The translations under genes were made by a program, and so were the position numbers. Below are positions 1-6,909 of a stretch of 51,246 nt of DNA, in pieces; positions within the stretch are counted from its first letter, which is position 1, and each line of letters begins with the position of its first letter. Source of the DNA: JAVVUJ01 sp964461765 (lineage in GTDB: Bacteria > Bacillota > Clostridia > Peptostreptococcales > Anaerovoracaceae); assembly GCA_964461765.1 (NCBI GenBank), contig CAYWVS010000013.1:1-51246 (forward strand), read 5' to 3'. The notes under the pieces are model-generated. The model did not search any database, was not told where the DNA came from, and worked only from the letters and a program-made list of their open reading frames with translations.

Positions 1-46
1 CCAATACAGCCAATTCGATTTTACCTGTGTAATGTCTTTGATACAT
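1..46 (-). CDS. 5' end of an unidentified divergent gene (partial)
   Basis: The minus strand has a strong AGGAGGAG ribosome binding site followed by an ATG at 46. The reading frame stays open to the window edge and gives MYQRHYTGKIELAVL. Fifteen residues are too few to name the product. The GKIE stretch is mildly reminiscent of the N-terminus of NAD(P)-malic enzymes, but this is a guess. The gene is divergent from the LysR regulator that starts at 230, the usual arrangement of a LysR regulator and its target, so it is the first candidate for control by that regulator. Confidence 0.5.
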   Translation of the reverse strand, partial: MYQRHYTGKIELAVL

Positions 47-146
47 AATTTTCTCCTCCTAATTTCCGTTTTTCTTTGAAAAAGTTTGTAGCTTGATAAT
101 AACACTTGATTTATCTATTGTAAAATACTAAAATATGATAAAAGTC

Positions 147-162
147 ATAGGTATTAGCCTAT
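147..162. promoter_or_regulatory. Candidate LysR operator between divergent genes
   Basis: ATAGG-TATTAG-CCTAT is a dyad in the 183-bp divergent intergenic region, about 70 bp before the lysR start. LysR proteins bind imperfect dyads of this size (T-N11-A type) between their own gene and a divergent target. The position fits; the regulator-site pairing is inference. Confidence 0.4.
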
Positions 163-229
163 AAATGAAAAAGAATTCAATAAGACTATCTTATATTTAA
201 ACTTAAAATATTGGAGGAAGGGATCTCAT

Positions 230-1096
230 ATGACTATACGACATTTGAAAATCTTCATTGCAGTTATAGATTTCGGCAGCATGAGTAAGGCCGCAGAACA
301 ATTATTTATTTCTCAACCCTCTGTAAGTCAAGCCATTAGTGAATTGGAAGCTTACTTTGAAGTTAAGCTCTTTGAGCGATTGTCTAAAAAACTATATTTG
401 ACTTCCCAAGGAGAAAAGTTGGAAGGTTATGCACGACATTTATTGGACTTTCAGGAAAAGATGGAAAAGGACATGAGGGAAAGCATTCATCAAGTGGAAT
501 TGAAAATCGGAGCCACTGTAACTGCCGGAACCTGTTTTATCAATGAGGTGGCCGATTCTTATTTAGAGCAGCACAAGGGCCATAGGCTCAATGTGATTAT
601 ACATAATTCCATGGCCATTGAAGAAATGATTGGGAAAAACTTATTGGATTTAGCCATTATTCAGGGGAGAGCAAAAAGCGATGATTTCCTTTCATTTCCA
701 ATTAAACAAGATGAATTGATTTTAATATCTGATCCCAAACATCCCTTTGCCAAAGAGAAGCTTATCAAGTTTAAGCAGCTCAATGGTGAAGCCTTTATCC
801 TCAGGGAGCCGGGGAGTGGAACTCGAGCCTTGTTTGACAATAAGTGCTATGAGCATAATGTAAAGGTGGATAATCATTGGATCTGTAACAGTATCGAATC
901 TACCAAAGAAGCAGTGAAAAGGGGGAGAGGGCTGAGCATTATTTCACAAATGCTCGTGCAACAGGAGCTGGCGGAGGGTACTCTACGAAAGATTCCCATA
1001 GAGGACATGCGTTTTTTCAGAGAATTTTATCTCATCTACCATAAAAATAAATTTATCAACGACAGCCTAAAGGAATTCATAAAACTACTTTACTGA
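230..1096 (+). CDS. LysR-family transcriptional regulator
   Basis: This 288-residue protein has the LysR layout. An N-terminal winged helix-turn-helix (about residues 1-60) contains the motif SMSKAAEQLFISQPSVSQAI. It is followed by a periplasmic-binding-protein-like effector domain (about 90-288) with the typical LREPGSGTR segment near residue 190. The ATG at 230 is preceded by GGAGGAAGGG. It is divergent from the gene at 1-46 and is probably autoregulated through the dyad at 147-162. The effector is unknown; LysR proteins are too diverse to infer a ligand from sequence alone. The family call is secure and the target is inference from divergence. Confidence 0.93.
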   Translation: MTIRHLKIFIAVIDFGSMSKAAEQLFISQPSVSQAISELEAYFEVKLFERLSKKLYLTSQGEKLEGYARHLLDFQEKMEKDMRESIHQVELKIGATVTAGTCFINEVADSYLEQHKGHRLNVIIHNSMAIEEMIGKNLLDLAIIQGRAKSDDFLSFPIKQDELILISDPKHPFAKEKLIKFKQLNGEAFILREPGSGTRALFDNKCYEHNVKVDNHWICNSIESTKEAVKRGRGLSIISQMLVQQELAEGTLRKIPIEDMRFFREFYLIYHKNKFINDSLKEFIKLLY

Positions 1097-1116
1097 ATAA
1101 GGATTTGTGCTATAAT
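1089..1116 (+). promoter_or_regulatory. Probable SigA promoter of glnS
   Basis: TTTACT (1089-1094), a 16-bp spacer and a perfect TATAAT (1111-1116) overlap the last codons of the lysR gene. Transcription from here would give glnS a 5' leader of about 280 nt containing the two repeats at 1139-1207 and 1263-1370. Confidence 0.55.
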
Positions 1117-1138
1117 GTTAGAGTTAAAGAGAAAATGA

Positions 1139-1207
1139 ACCTTTCCGGATTTTTATAATTTTAAGTATGCCAATGCATAACCTACCTCTCCGCACCGGAG
1201 TGCAGAA
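1139..1207. repeat. Repeat family A, copy 1 (glnS leader)
   Basis: This copy shares a near-identical core with copy 2 at 1263-1370: TATGCCAATGCATAACC followed by TACCT(C/T)TCCGCAC. The core contains a small hairpin TATGC-CAAT-GCATA. TCCGG and CCGGA bracket this copy. It lacks the long outer stem of copy 2. Its reverse strand is open for translation, which makes a spurious short reading frame. Confidence 0.7.
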
Positions 1208-1262
1208 TGAAAAATTGAAGATTAAAATTAAAAATAAAAGGAAAATTAAATAAATAAAATGA

Positions 1263-1370
1263 AGAGATATGCAATACACGCAGAACCCCTTGCGGAATTC
1301 TACAATTTTTAGATATGCCAATGCATAACCTACCTTTCCGCACTTGGGGTACAGCGAGTATTGCATATCT
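1263..1370. repeat. Repeat family A, copy 2: large imperfect hairpin
   Basis: This is a 108-bp element with perfect 14-bp terminal inverted repeats: GAGATATGCAATAC at 1263 and GTATTGCATATCTC ending at 1370. The stem continues inward with CGC, ACCCC/GGGGT and TGCGGAA/TTCCGCA interrupted by small mismatches. The loop carries the core shared with copy 1. It ends about 35 bp before the glnS start, so it would be a strong structure in the glnS leader. No T-box sequence (AGGGTGGNACCGCG) is present, so it is not a T-box. Confidence 0.75.
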
Positions 1371-1405
1371 CCCATCTAATAAAATAATTTTTAGGAGGAT
1401 TTTTA

Positions 1406-3052
1406 ATGGAAGAAATCAAAAATATAAATTCCAACTTTATTCACAATATGATCGAAAAAGATTTGGAAAATAAGACTTATGGGGATCGGGATATTTATAC
1501 TCGTTTTCCACCGGAGCCTAACGGCTATCTACACATCGGACATGCCAAATCCATCTGCCTAAACTTTTCTACTGCAAAAAAATATAAAGGAAAATGCAAT
1601 TTGCGTTTTGATGATACCAATCCAGTGAAAGAGGATACTGAATACGTGGATTCCATCAAAGCAGATGTGGAATGGTTGGGATTCCAGTGGGATAAGCTCC
1701 TATTTGCCTCCGATTATTTTGACACCATGTATGAATGTGCTGTAAAACTGATAAAAAAAGGAAAGGCCTACGTCTGCGCACTTTCCCCGGAAGAAATGAA
1801 GGCTACCAGAGGCACCTTAACGGAACCGGGAAAGGAAAGTCCTAGTAGAAATAGAAGCATTGAAGAAAACCTGACTCTCTTTGAAGAGATGAAGGGGGGA
1901 AAATATAAAGACGGAGAATTAGTTTTGCGAGCTAAAATCGATATGGCTTCTCCCAATATGAACATGAGAGATCCTGTCATCTATCGAATCGCCCATGCCA
2001 ACCATCATAACACAGGGGACAAGTGGTGCATTTATCCTATGTACGACTATGCTCACCCCATTGAGGATGCCATAGAAGAGATCACCCATTCCATCTGTAC
2101 TTTGGAGTTTGAAGATCATAGACCCTTATACGACTGGGTATTGCAGGAATTGGAATGGGAAAAACCCCCTCAGCAGATAGAATTTGCCAGATTGAATCTC
2201 ACCAATACCGTGATGAGCAAGAGGTATCTGAAAGCCCTCGTAGATAACGGTGAGGTGGAAGGTTGGGATGACCCAAGGATGCCTACTATTGCAGGTCTCA
2301 GAAGAAGAGGCTATACACCGGAAGCCATCCGTGATTTCTGCGAAAGAATAGGGGTTTCCAAAGCCAATAGCACCGTGGATATTGCACTTTTAGAGCACTG
2401 CATTCGTGAGGATCTTTATCCAAAGGTGGAAAGCAGGATGGTGGTTGAAAACCCCATAAAGGTTGTGATTACCAACTATCCAGAAGATCAGCAAGAAGAG
2501 GTGGATATAGAAAACAGCGGAAGCAACCCTGAAGCAGGAACGAGAAAGCTTCCTTTCTCCCGTGAGTTGTATATCGATGGGGAAGACTTTATGGAAGTTC
2601 CCGCAAAGAAGTACTTTCGACTTTTCCCCGGTAACGAAGTACGATTTAAAGGGGCATATTTCATTACCTGCCAAGAGGTGGTGAAGGATGCGCAAGGAAA
2701 TATCCTTCAACTAAATTGCACATACGATCCTGAAACCAGAAGCGGTAGTGGATTTGAAGGGCGAAAGGTGAAGGGAACCATTCATTGGGTGGAGGCTAAA
2801 ACCGCAGTAAAGATAAAGATTAGAAACTACTCCCACCTGATGATAGAAAATGAAGCCGGGGAAAACGTCATGAGCGATCACTCCATGGAAGTGGTGGAGG
2901 CTTACGGAGAACCATCTTTGCAGAATGTAAAGCCCATGGAAAGATTCCAATTTTTCAGGCACGGCTACTATATCGCTGATGAAAAGCTTTGCACCGATTC
3001 AGAAAAAGTATTTAATCGAATTGTAGATTTGAAAAGCTCTTTTAAAATTTAA
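1406..3052 (+). CDS. glnS: Glutaminyl-tRNA synthetase
   Basis: Class I synthetase that charges tRNA-Gln directly with glutamine. At 548 residues it has the normal bacterial GlnRS length. The Rossmann catalytic domain has FPPEPNGYLHIGHAKS with the HIGH signature at residues 43-46 and the KMSKS-equivalent VMSKR at 269-273. The GlnRS-specific arrangement continues through the anticodon-binding beta barrels (about 340-548). The ATG follows AGGAGGATTTTTA. A bacterium with GlnRS does not depend on the GatCAB transamidation route for Gln-tRNA; many Clostridia have both. The gene is a single-gene transcription unit with a long structured leader and a hairpin after the stop. Confidence 0.97.
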   Translation: MEEIKNINSNFIHNMIEKDLENKTYGDRDIYTRFPPEPNGYLHIGHAKSICLNFSTAKKYKGKCNLRFDDTNPVKEDTEYVDSIKADVEWLGFQWDKLLFASDYFDTMYECAVKLIKKGKAYVCALSPEEMKATRGTLTEPGKESPSRNRSIEENLTLFEEMKGGKYKDGELVLRAKIDMASPNMNMRDPVIYRIAHANHHNTGDKWCIYPMYDYAHPIEDAIEEITHSICTLEFEDHRPLYDWVLQELEWEKPPQQIEFARLNLTNTVMSKRYLKALVDNGEVEGWDDPRMPTIAGLRRRGYTPEAIRDFCERIGVSKANSTVDIALLEHCIREDLYPKVESRMVVENPIKVVITNYPEDQQEEVDIENSGSNPEAGTRKLPFSRELYIDGEDFMEVPAKKYFRLFPGNEVRFKGAYFITCQEVVKDAQGNILQLNCTYDPETRSGSGFEGRKVKGTIHWVEAKTAVKIKIRNYSHLMIENEAGENVMSDHSMEVVEAYGEPSLQNVKPMERFQFFRHGYYIADEKLCTDSEKVFNRIVDLKSSFKI

Positions 3053-3062
3053 AATGAAAGAT

Positions 3063-3123
3063 CAGTTTCCGAAGGGAAAACACACTGCTGCAAGAACTCG
3101 GTTTTTTTCCCTTCGTGAAACTG
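3063..3123 (+). terminator. Hairpin downstream of glnS, weak terminator candidate
   Basis: CAGTTTCCGAAGGGA (3063-3077) pairs with TCCCTTCGTGAAACTG (3108-3123), with one bulge. A T-run lies inside the loop rather than after the stem, so intrinsic termination is uncertain. Confidence 0.4.
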
Positions 3124-3161
3124 CCTGAAAAAAAGTGGTATTATATTAATTTAATAACTAA

Positions 3162-3307
3162 GATACGAGGATTAAAAGATATAAATAATATTATTGACTA
3201 CAATATAATGTGTTAATATATTGATGAATTAATATATTGATGAATTAATATACATAGTATGATAAATTTAAAAAATTTAATATTATTAGGCTTTTGACCC
3301 CAGTATC
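3162..3307. mobile_element. MITE-like element, copy 1 (146 bp)
   Basis: The ends are imperfect inverted repeats: GATACGAGGATTAAAAG at the left and CTTTTGACCCCAGTATC at the right. The interior is very AT-rich and holds a 16-bp tandem repeat (TTAATATATTGATGAA, 3213-3244). The right third aligns with a second element at 24880-25018, which has matching ends. There is no coding capacity. It lies in the 272-bp gap between the convergent glnS and histidine kinase genes. Confidence 0.55.
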
Positions 3308-3324
3308 ATAATTAAATTTGTGTT

Positions 3325-4944
3325 TTACATTTGCAATATGACTTTTAATTTCTCCGAATAAAGCTGAATTTCATTTAATAATAAATCACCCTGCTTTTCA
3401 GCTGCCTGCTTTTCAATATTGCTTACAATCCTAAGTAGATCATCAAACTTCAATAGTCCCAGTAGACCTTTTAAATAATGTGCATATTTTTTAATGCCTT
3501 CAAAATCTTCTCGGTTAATGAGATTGGCAAATTTCTCAGCACTATCTGAATAATTTTCCTGAAACTTCTTTCTATGTTTTTCGATAAACTCTTTAAGTTC
3601 GGGATTTATTTGAGCAGCAAACTCGTGTGAGGAAAGCTCAGCCATTTTTGGATTTAATTCAGCAGCAAATTCAATCTGACCAAACTCATCGACAAAAGGA
3701 TCATTGTAGTATTTGGAAATTATACTGTAAAGTTGTGGAATGCTAAAGGGTTTGCTAATAAAATCTTGAAATTTTTCTTCCTTACCTATCCTAACATGAT
3801 GACTTTCTAACTCATTTATACTAATTCCGCTGATGCAAATGATGGGGCATAGAATTTTAAAGTGATATTTTATTATTAAAGAAAAGTCCGAGCCTGTCAT
3901 ATCCGGTAGGTAAAAATCCGTTAAAATCATACTATAGTAATTTTTAGGTAGATAGTCGCATAATTTTAACGCTTCAGATCCATTAGTTGCCAAATCACAA
4001 GAAATTCCTGCTTTCTCTAAAACTTGCACCATTAGCCGTCCATTGGTTAAATCGTCATCCACGTATAAAACAGACATATTTAATGAAGAAACTTTTTCGG
4101 GTATAACAGGTTCCTTTGAATCATGGCTTAAAGAAATGGAATCTGTACTCTTTTCACCGGGTACCGTAATGGCAAAAGAAAAACAACTTCCCTCCCCTAC
4201 TTTGCTGGAAATGCTAAGTTGACCTCCCATTCCTTGAATCAGGCCTTTGCAAATGGTCAAACCCAATCCGGAGCTATTCTTCACATCCTTTGTCAGGGGA
4301 ATATCTTCCCCCGATTCTTCTATTTGAATAAAACTGTCGCATAAATATTCTAAATGCCAGGAATCTATGCCTTTTCCCGTATCCTTAATGGAAAATTCCA
4401 AGGTAACCTTACCTTGGGTAAAAGCCAAAGCCTTAATCGTTACCCAAATGGTGCCGTGGCTTGTGTACTTTAAGGAATTGCCAATTAAATTGTTTAGAAT
4501 TCTGATGAGTTGTCCTTTGTTTGCCTGAATGAAAAGCTGGGAGGAAAAACTGTAATCCGATATCCATTTAATATTTTTTTGACTAAATTGAGGGATAAAA
4601 ATAGATTCCAATTCGAGCATCATCCTGAGTAAGGAAAATCTTTGATTTTCACCTCGGGTATTACGAGCATCCACTTTCATGTTATCTAAAACGTCATTAA
4701 TCATTGATAAAAGATTTTCAGAAGCTTCATAAAGCCCGTCCAAAAAAGAACTTTGATCCTCTTGCGATTGGTTTATAGATTGAGATTTCTTTGCCCCCTC
4801 AATTAAATTCATCAGAGAGTTGATGGGATTTCTAATCTCATGGAAAGCAGCCGATAAATACGCATCTTTTTTTGCCAATAAGCGTTCGTATTCCTGAAGC
4901 TGCCAAGATTGAATTTGTAATAGTTTGATAGCCTTTTTATCCAA
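3325..4944 (-). CDS. Soluble hybrid sensor histidine kinase (HisKA-HATPase-REC-Hpt)
   Basis: This 539-residue phosphorelay protein has no membrane segment and no sensor domain. Domains in order: a short coiled N-terminus; HisKA with the phospho-acceptor His35 in AAFHEIRNPINS; HATPase_c with N box NLIGNSLKYT and G boxes DTGKGI and SSGLGLTICKG; a receiver domain with phospho-acceptor Asp343 in ILTDFYLPDM; and a C-terminal Hpt domain with His489 in KKYAHYLKG. The frame extends to a GTG at 4974, but I chose the TTG at 4944. It has AAAGGAG at proper spacing, and a promoter (TTTACA at 5002-5007, TAAACT at 4979-4984 on the minus strand) would start transcription at or after the upstream GTG. The partner regulator is not in the window. 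Confidence 0.9.
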   Translation of the reverse strand: MDKKAIKLLQIQSWQLQEYERLLAKKDAYLSAAFHEIRNPINSLMNLIEGAKKSQSINQSQEDQSSFLDGLYEASENLLSMINDVLDNMKVDARNTRGENQRFSLLRMMLELESIFIPQFSQKNIKWISDYSFSSQLFIQANKGQLIRILNNLIGNSLKYTSHGTIWVTIKALAFTQGKVTLEFSIKDTGKGIDSWHLEYLCDSFIQIEESGEDIPLTKDVKNSSGLGLTICKGLIQGMGGQLSISSKVGEGSCFSFAITVPGEKSTDSISLSHDSKEPVIPEKVSSLNMSVLYVDDDLTNGRLMVQVLEKAGISCDLATNGSEALKLCDYLPKNYYSMILTDFYLPDMTGSDFSLIIKYHFKILCPIICISGISINELESHHVRIGKEEKFQDFISKPFSIPQLYSIISKYYNDPFVDEFGQIEFAAELNPKMAELSSHEFAAQINPELKEFIEKHRKKFQENYSDSAEKFANLINREDFEGIKKYAHYLKGLLGLLKFDDLLRIVSNIEKQAAEKQGDLLLNEIQLYSEKLKVILQM

Positions 4945-4978
4945 AATATTTCTCCTTTTAACGCCACAAACCACTTGC

Positions 4979-5007
4979 AGTTTACCATAATTTTTAGATG
5001 CTGTAAA
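4979..5007 (-). promoter_or_regulatory. Probable promoter of the hybrid kinase gene
   Basis: Read on the minus strand: TTTACA (5007-5002), 17-bp spacer, TAAACT (4984-4979). It supports the TTG start at 4944. Confidence 0.45.
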
Positions 5008-5022
5008 GTATTAATTTTAAGC

Positions 5023-5051
5023 TTGACAAAGTGTTTACAAACGAATAGGAT
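5023..5051 (+). promoter_or_regulatory. Probable SigA promoter of truA
   Basis: A perfect TTGACA (5023-5028), a 17-bp spacer and TAGGAT (5046-5051), about 55 bp before the truA start. Confidence 0.55.
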
Positions 5052-5104
5052 TATTATGTATATTTAAATGAAGGGCAACTTCTCTTAAGGGGTAGAAAAA
5101 TTAC

Positions 5105-5905
5105 ATGAAAAATATTCTACTTACAATTGAATATGATGGGACGCATTTTGCGGGATGGCAAAAGCAACCAGGTCAGAGGACTGTTCAAGGGGAACTGGAA
5201 AAGACCATTGGAGAGGTTTTAGGTCGGGAAATCAAATTAAATGGAACCAGCAGAACGGATGCCGGTGTCCATGCCTATGGTCAGAGAGCCAATTTTAAAT
5301 CAGATATTCTCATACCTACAGAGAAATTGGCTAGGGTTATTAATAATCGATTAACAAAAAAGTATTCTATTAAAAGCTCCATGGCAGATTTAAGGATTAT
5401 CAACGCAGAAGAAGTTTCTCCGGATTTTCATGCTCGATTTAATGCCAAAGGTAAAACCTATATTTATAAAATCAGAAATGCATCTAATCCCAACATTTTC
5501 ACAAGAAATTATTGTTATGAATTCCATAAGAAATTAAACATACAAAAAATGCAAAGGGGTGCCGACTATATTTTAGGATCCCATGACTTTAAATGTTTCC
5601 AAGCCCAGGGGGGTGATCTTAAGGAAAGTACGGTGCGAACGATTTATCAATTTGAGATTTATTTGGAAAAAGAAAAAACAAATGACAATTTTATAACAAT
5701 GGTTGTTACCGGGGACGGATTCCTATATAATATGGTGAGGATCATGGTAGGCACCTTGATAGATATTGGCATGGACAAGCTGAATTGCCATGACATTCCT
5801 GGGATCATAGAGAGCCGGGATCGAAGTCGGGCAGGGCATACAGCGCCTCCTCAGGGGTTGTACTTGGACAAGGTTTATTTTCAACCTATTGGTACAATCA
5901 GATAA
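5105..5905 (+). CDS. truA: tRNA pseudouridine(38-40) synthase TruA
   Basis: Converts U38, U39 and U40 of the tRNA anticodon stem-loop to pseudouridine. The 266-residue length is normal. The N-terminus NILLTIEYDGTHFAGWQKQP and the catalytic motif GTSRTDAGVHAYGQ with Asp52 are diagnostic. The C-terminal GDGFLYNMVRIMVGTL segment is the second family signature. The ATG has only a distant AAGGGG upstream. A SigA promoter lies just upstream, and metF follows after 122 bp that hold no clear signal. It could be cotranscribed with metF-metH, but nothing in the sequence proves this. Confidence 0.97.
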   Translation: MKNILLTIEYDGTHFAGWQKQPGQRTVQGELEKTIGEVLGREIKLNGTSRTDAGVHAYGQRANFKSDILIPTEKLARVINNRLTKKYSIKSSMADLRIINAEEVSPDFHARFNAKGKTYIYKIRNASNPNIFTRNYCYEFHKKLNIQKMQRGADYILGSHDFKCFQAQGGDLKESTVRTIYQFEIYLEKEKTNDNFITMVVTGDGFLYNMVRIMVGTLIDIGMDKLNCHDIPGIIESRDRSRAGHTAPPQGLYLDKVYFQPIGTIR

Positions 5906-6027
5906 ACTCATACATTGCTAACTCATAGAGGTAAAGGCATTTAACTAAAGATAATTTCATATGAAACATTAGAATAAATTTCAGTGTAGGCTTAGGGTAA
6001 GAAAGAAAAGTAAAAAAGGATAAAAAA

Positions 6028-6909
6028 ATGAAAATTAAAAATATATTTGAAAATAAAAAAACGGTTATATCCCTTGAGGTTTTTCCACCCAAAATGGATT
6101 CACCGGTGGAAACCATCCTTCAGACATTGGAGGAGCTTAAGGGTGTAAATCCTGATTTTATCAGCGTGACCTATGGAGCCGGTGGAAAGGCGAAGGATAG
6201 GACCATTGAAATCGCATCCAAGATCAAAAATGAATATGGTATTGAAAGCTTGGCACATCTTACTTGCATATCTTCCACCAAAGAAGACATTCGCAAAATC
6301 TTCCAAGAGCTTAAAGATGAAAACATTGAAAATGTTTTGGCTCTTCGAGGTGACATACCGGAAGATCCGGATTTTTCTTTTCCTGACCCTCTACATTACC
6401 ACTATGCAGCTCAGCTGATAGAAGAGGTAAGAGATGAGCAGAGCTTTTCCATCGGAGCCGCTTGCTATCCTGAGGGGCATATCGATTGTGAAAGCAAAGC
6501 AAAGGATATTAAGCACTTAAAGGAAAAAGTTGATAAGGGAGCTGATTATCTTATTAGCCAACTCTTCTTTGACAACGAGCTGTTTTATCGCTTTATGGAA
6601 GAACTGGATATTGCAGGCATTGATGTACCTGTTTCGGCAGGAATTATGCCGGTACTGAATAAAAAACAAATAATTCGAATTACACAACTTTCCGGATGTG
6701 CGATTCCACCGAAGTTTCAACGTATTTTAGATAGATATGAGGATAACCCTTTAGCATTAAAAGAGGCAGGAGAAGCCTATGCCATAGAGCAGATTATCGA
6801 CTTGATGGCCTATGGAGTGCGAGGGATTCATCTCTATACCATGAATAAACCGGATACTGCCAAAAGAATTTTAAATAATATCAACAACATTAGGAGGCTT
6901 CAGGGATGA
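6028..6909 (+). CDS. metF: Methylenetetrahydrofolate reductase
   Basis: Reduces 5,10-methylene-THF to 5-methyl-THF, the methyl donor for MetH. The 293-residue protein is a TIM barrel of normal bacterial MetF length, with SLEVFPPK near the start, FISVTYGAGG, LTCISS, LALRGDIP and DYLISQLFFDNELFYRF. No extra zinc or cobalamin domain is attached. Its stop overlaps the metH start (ATGA), so the two enzymes that act in sequence are translationally coupled. No S-box or cobalamin riboswitch was seen in the 122 bp upstream. Confidence 0.96.
   Translation: MKIKNIFENKKTVISLEVFPPKMDSPVETILQTLEELKGVNPDFISVTYGAGGKAKDRTIEIASKIKNEYGIESLAHLTCISSTKEDIRKIFQELKDENIENVLALRGDIPEDPDFSFPDPLHYHYAAQLIEEVRDEQSFSIGAACYPEGHIDCESKAKDIKHLKEKVDKGADYLISQLFFDNELFYRFMEELDIAGIDVPVSAGIMPVLNKKQIIRITQLSGCAIPPKFQRILDRYEDNPLALKEAGEAYAIEQIIDLMAYGVRGIHLYTMNKPDTAKRILNNINNIRRLQG

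Noticed and set aside
1124..1375. An 83-codon minus-strand reading frame over the glnS leader
   Set aside because: It is produced by the two repeat-A copies, has no ribosome site, and its repeated segments follow the DNA repeat rather than a protein domain.
1097..1405. T-box riboswitch before glnS
   Set aside because: The AGGGTGGNACCGCG T-box sequence and an antiterminator are absent; the structure is explained by repeats.
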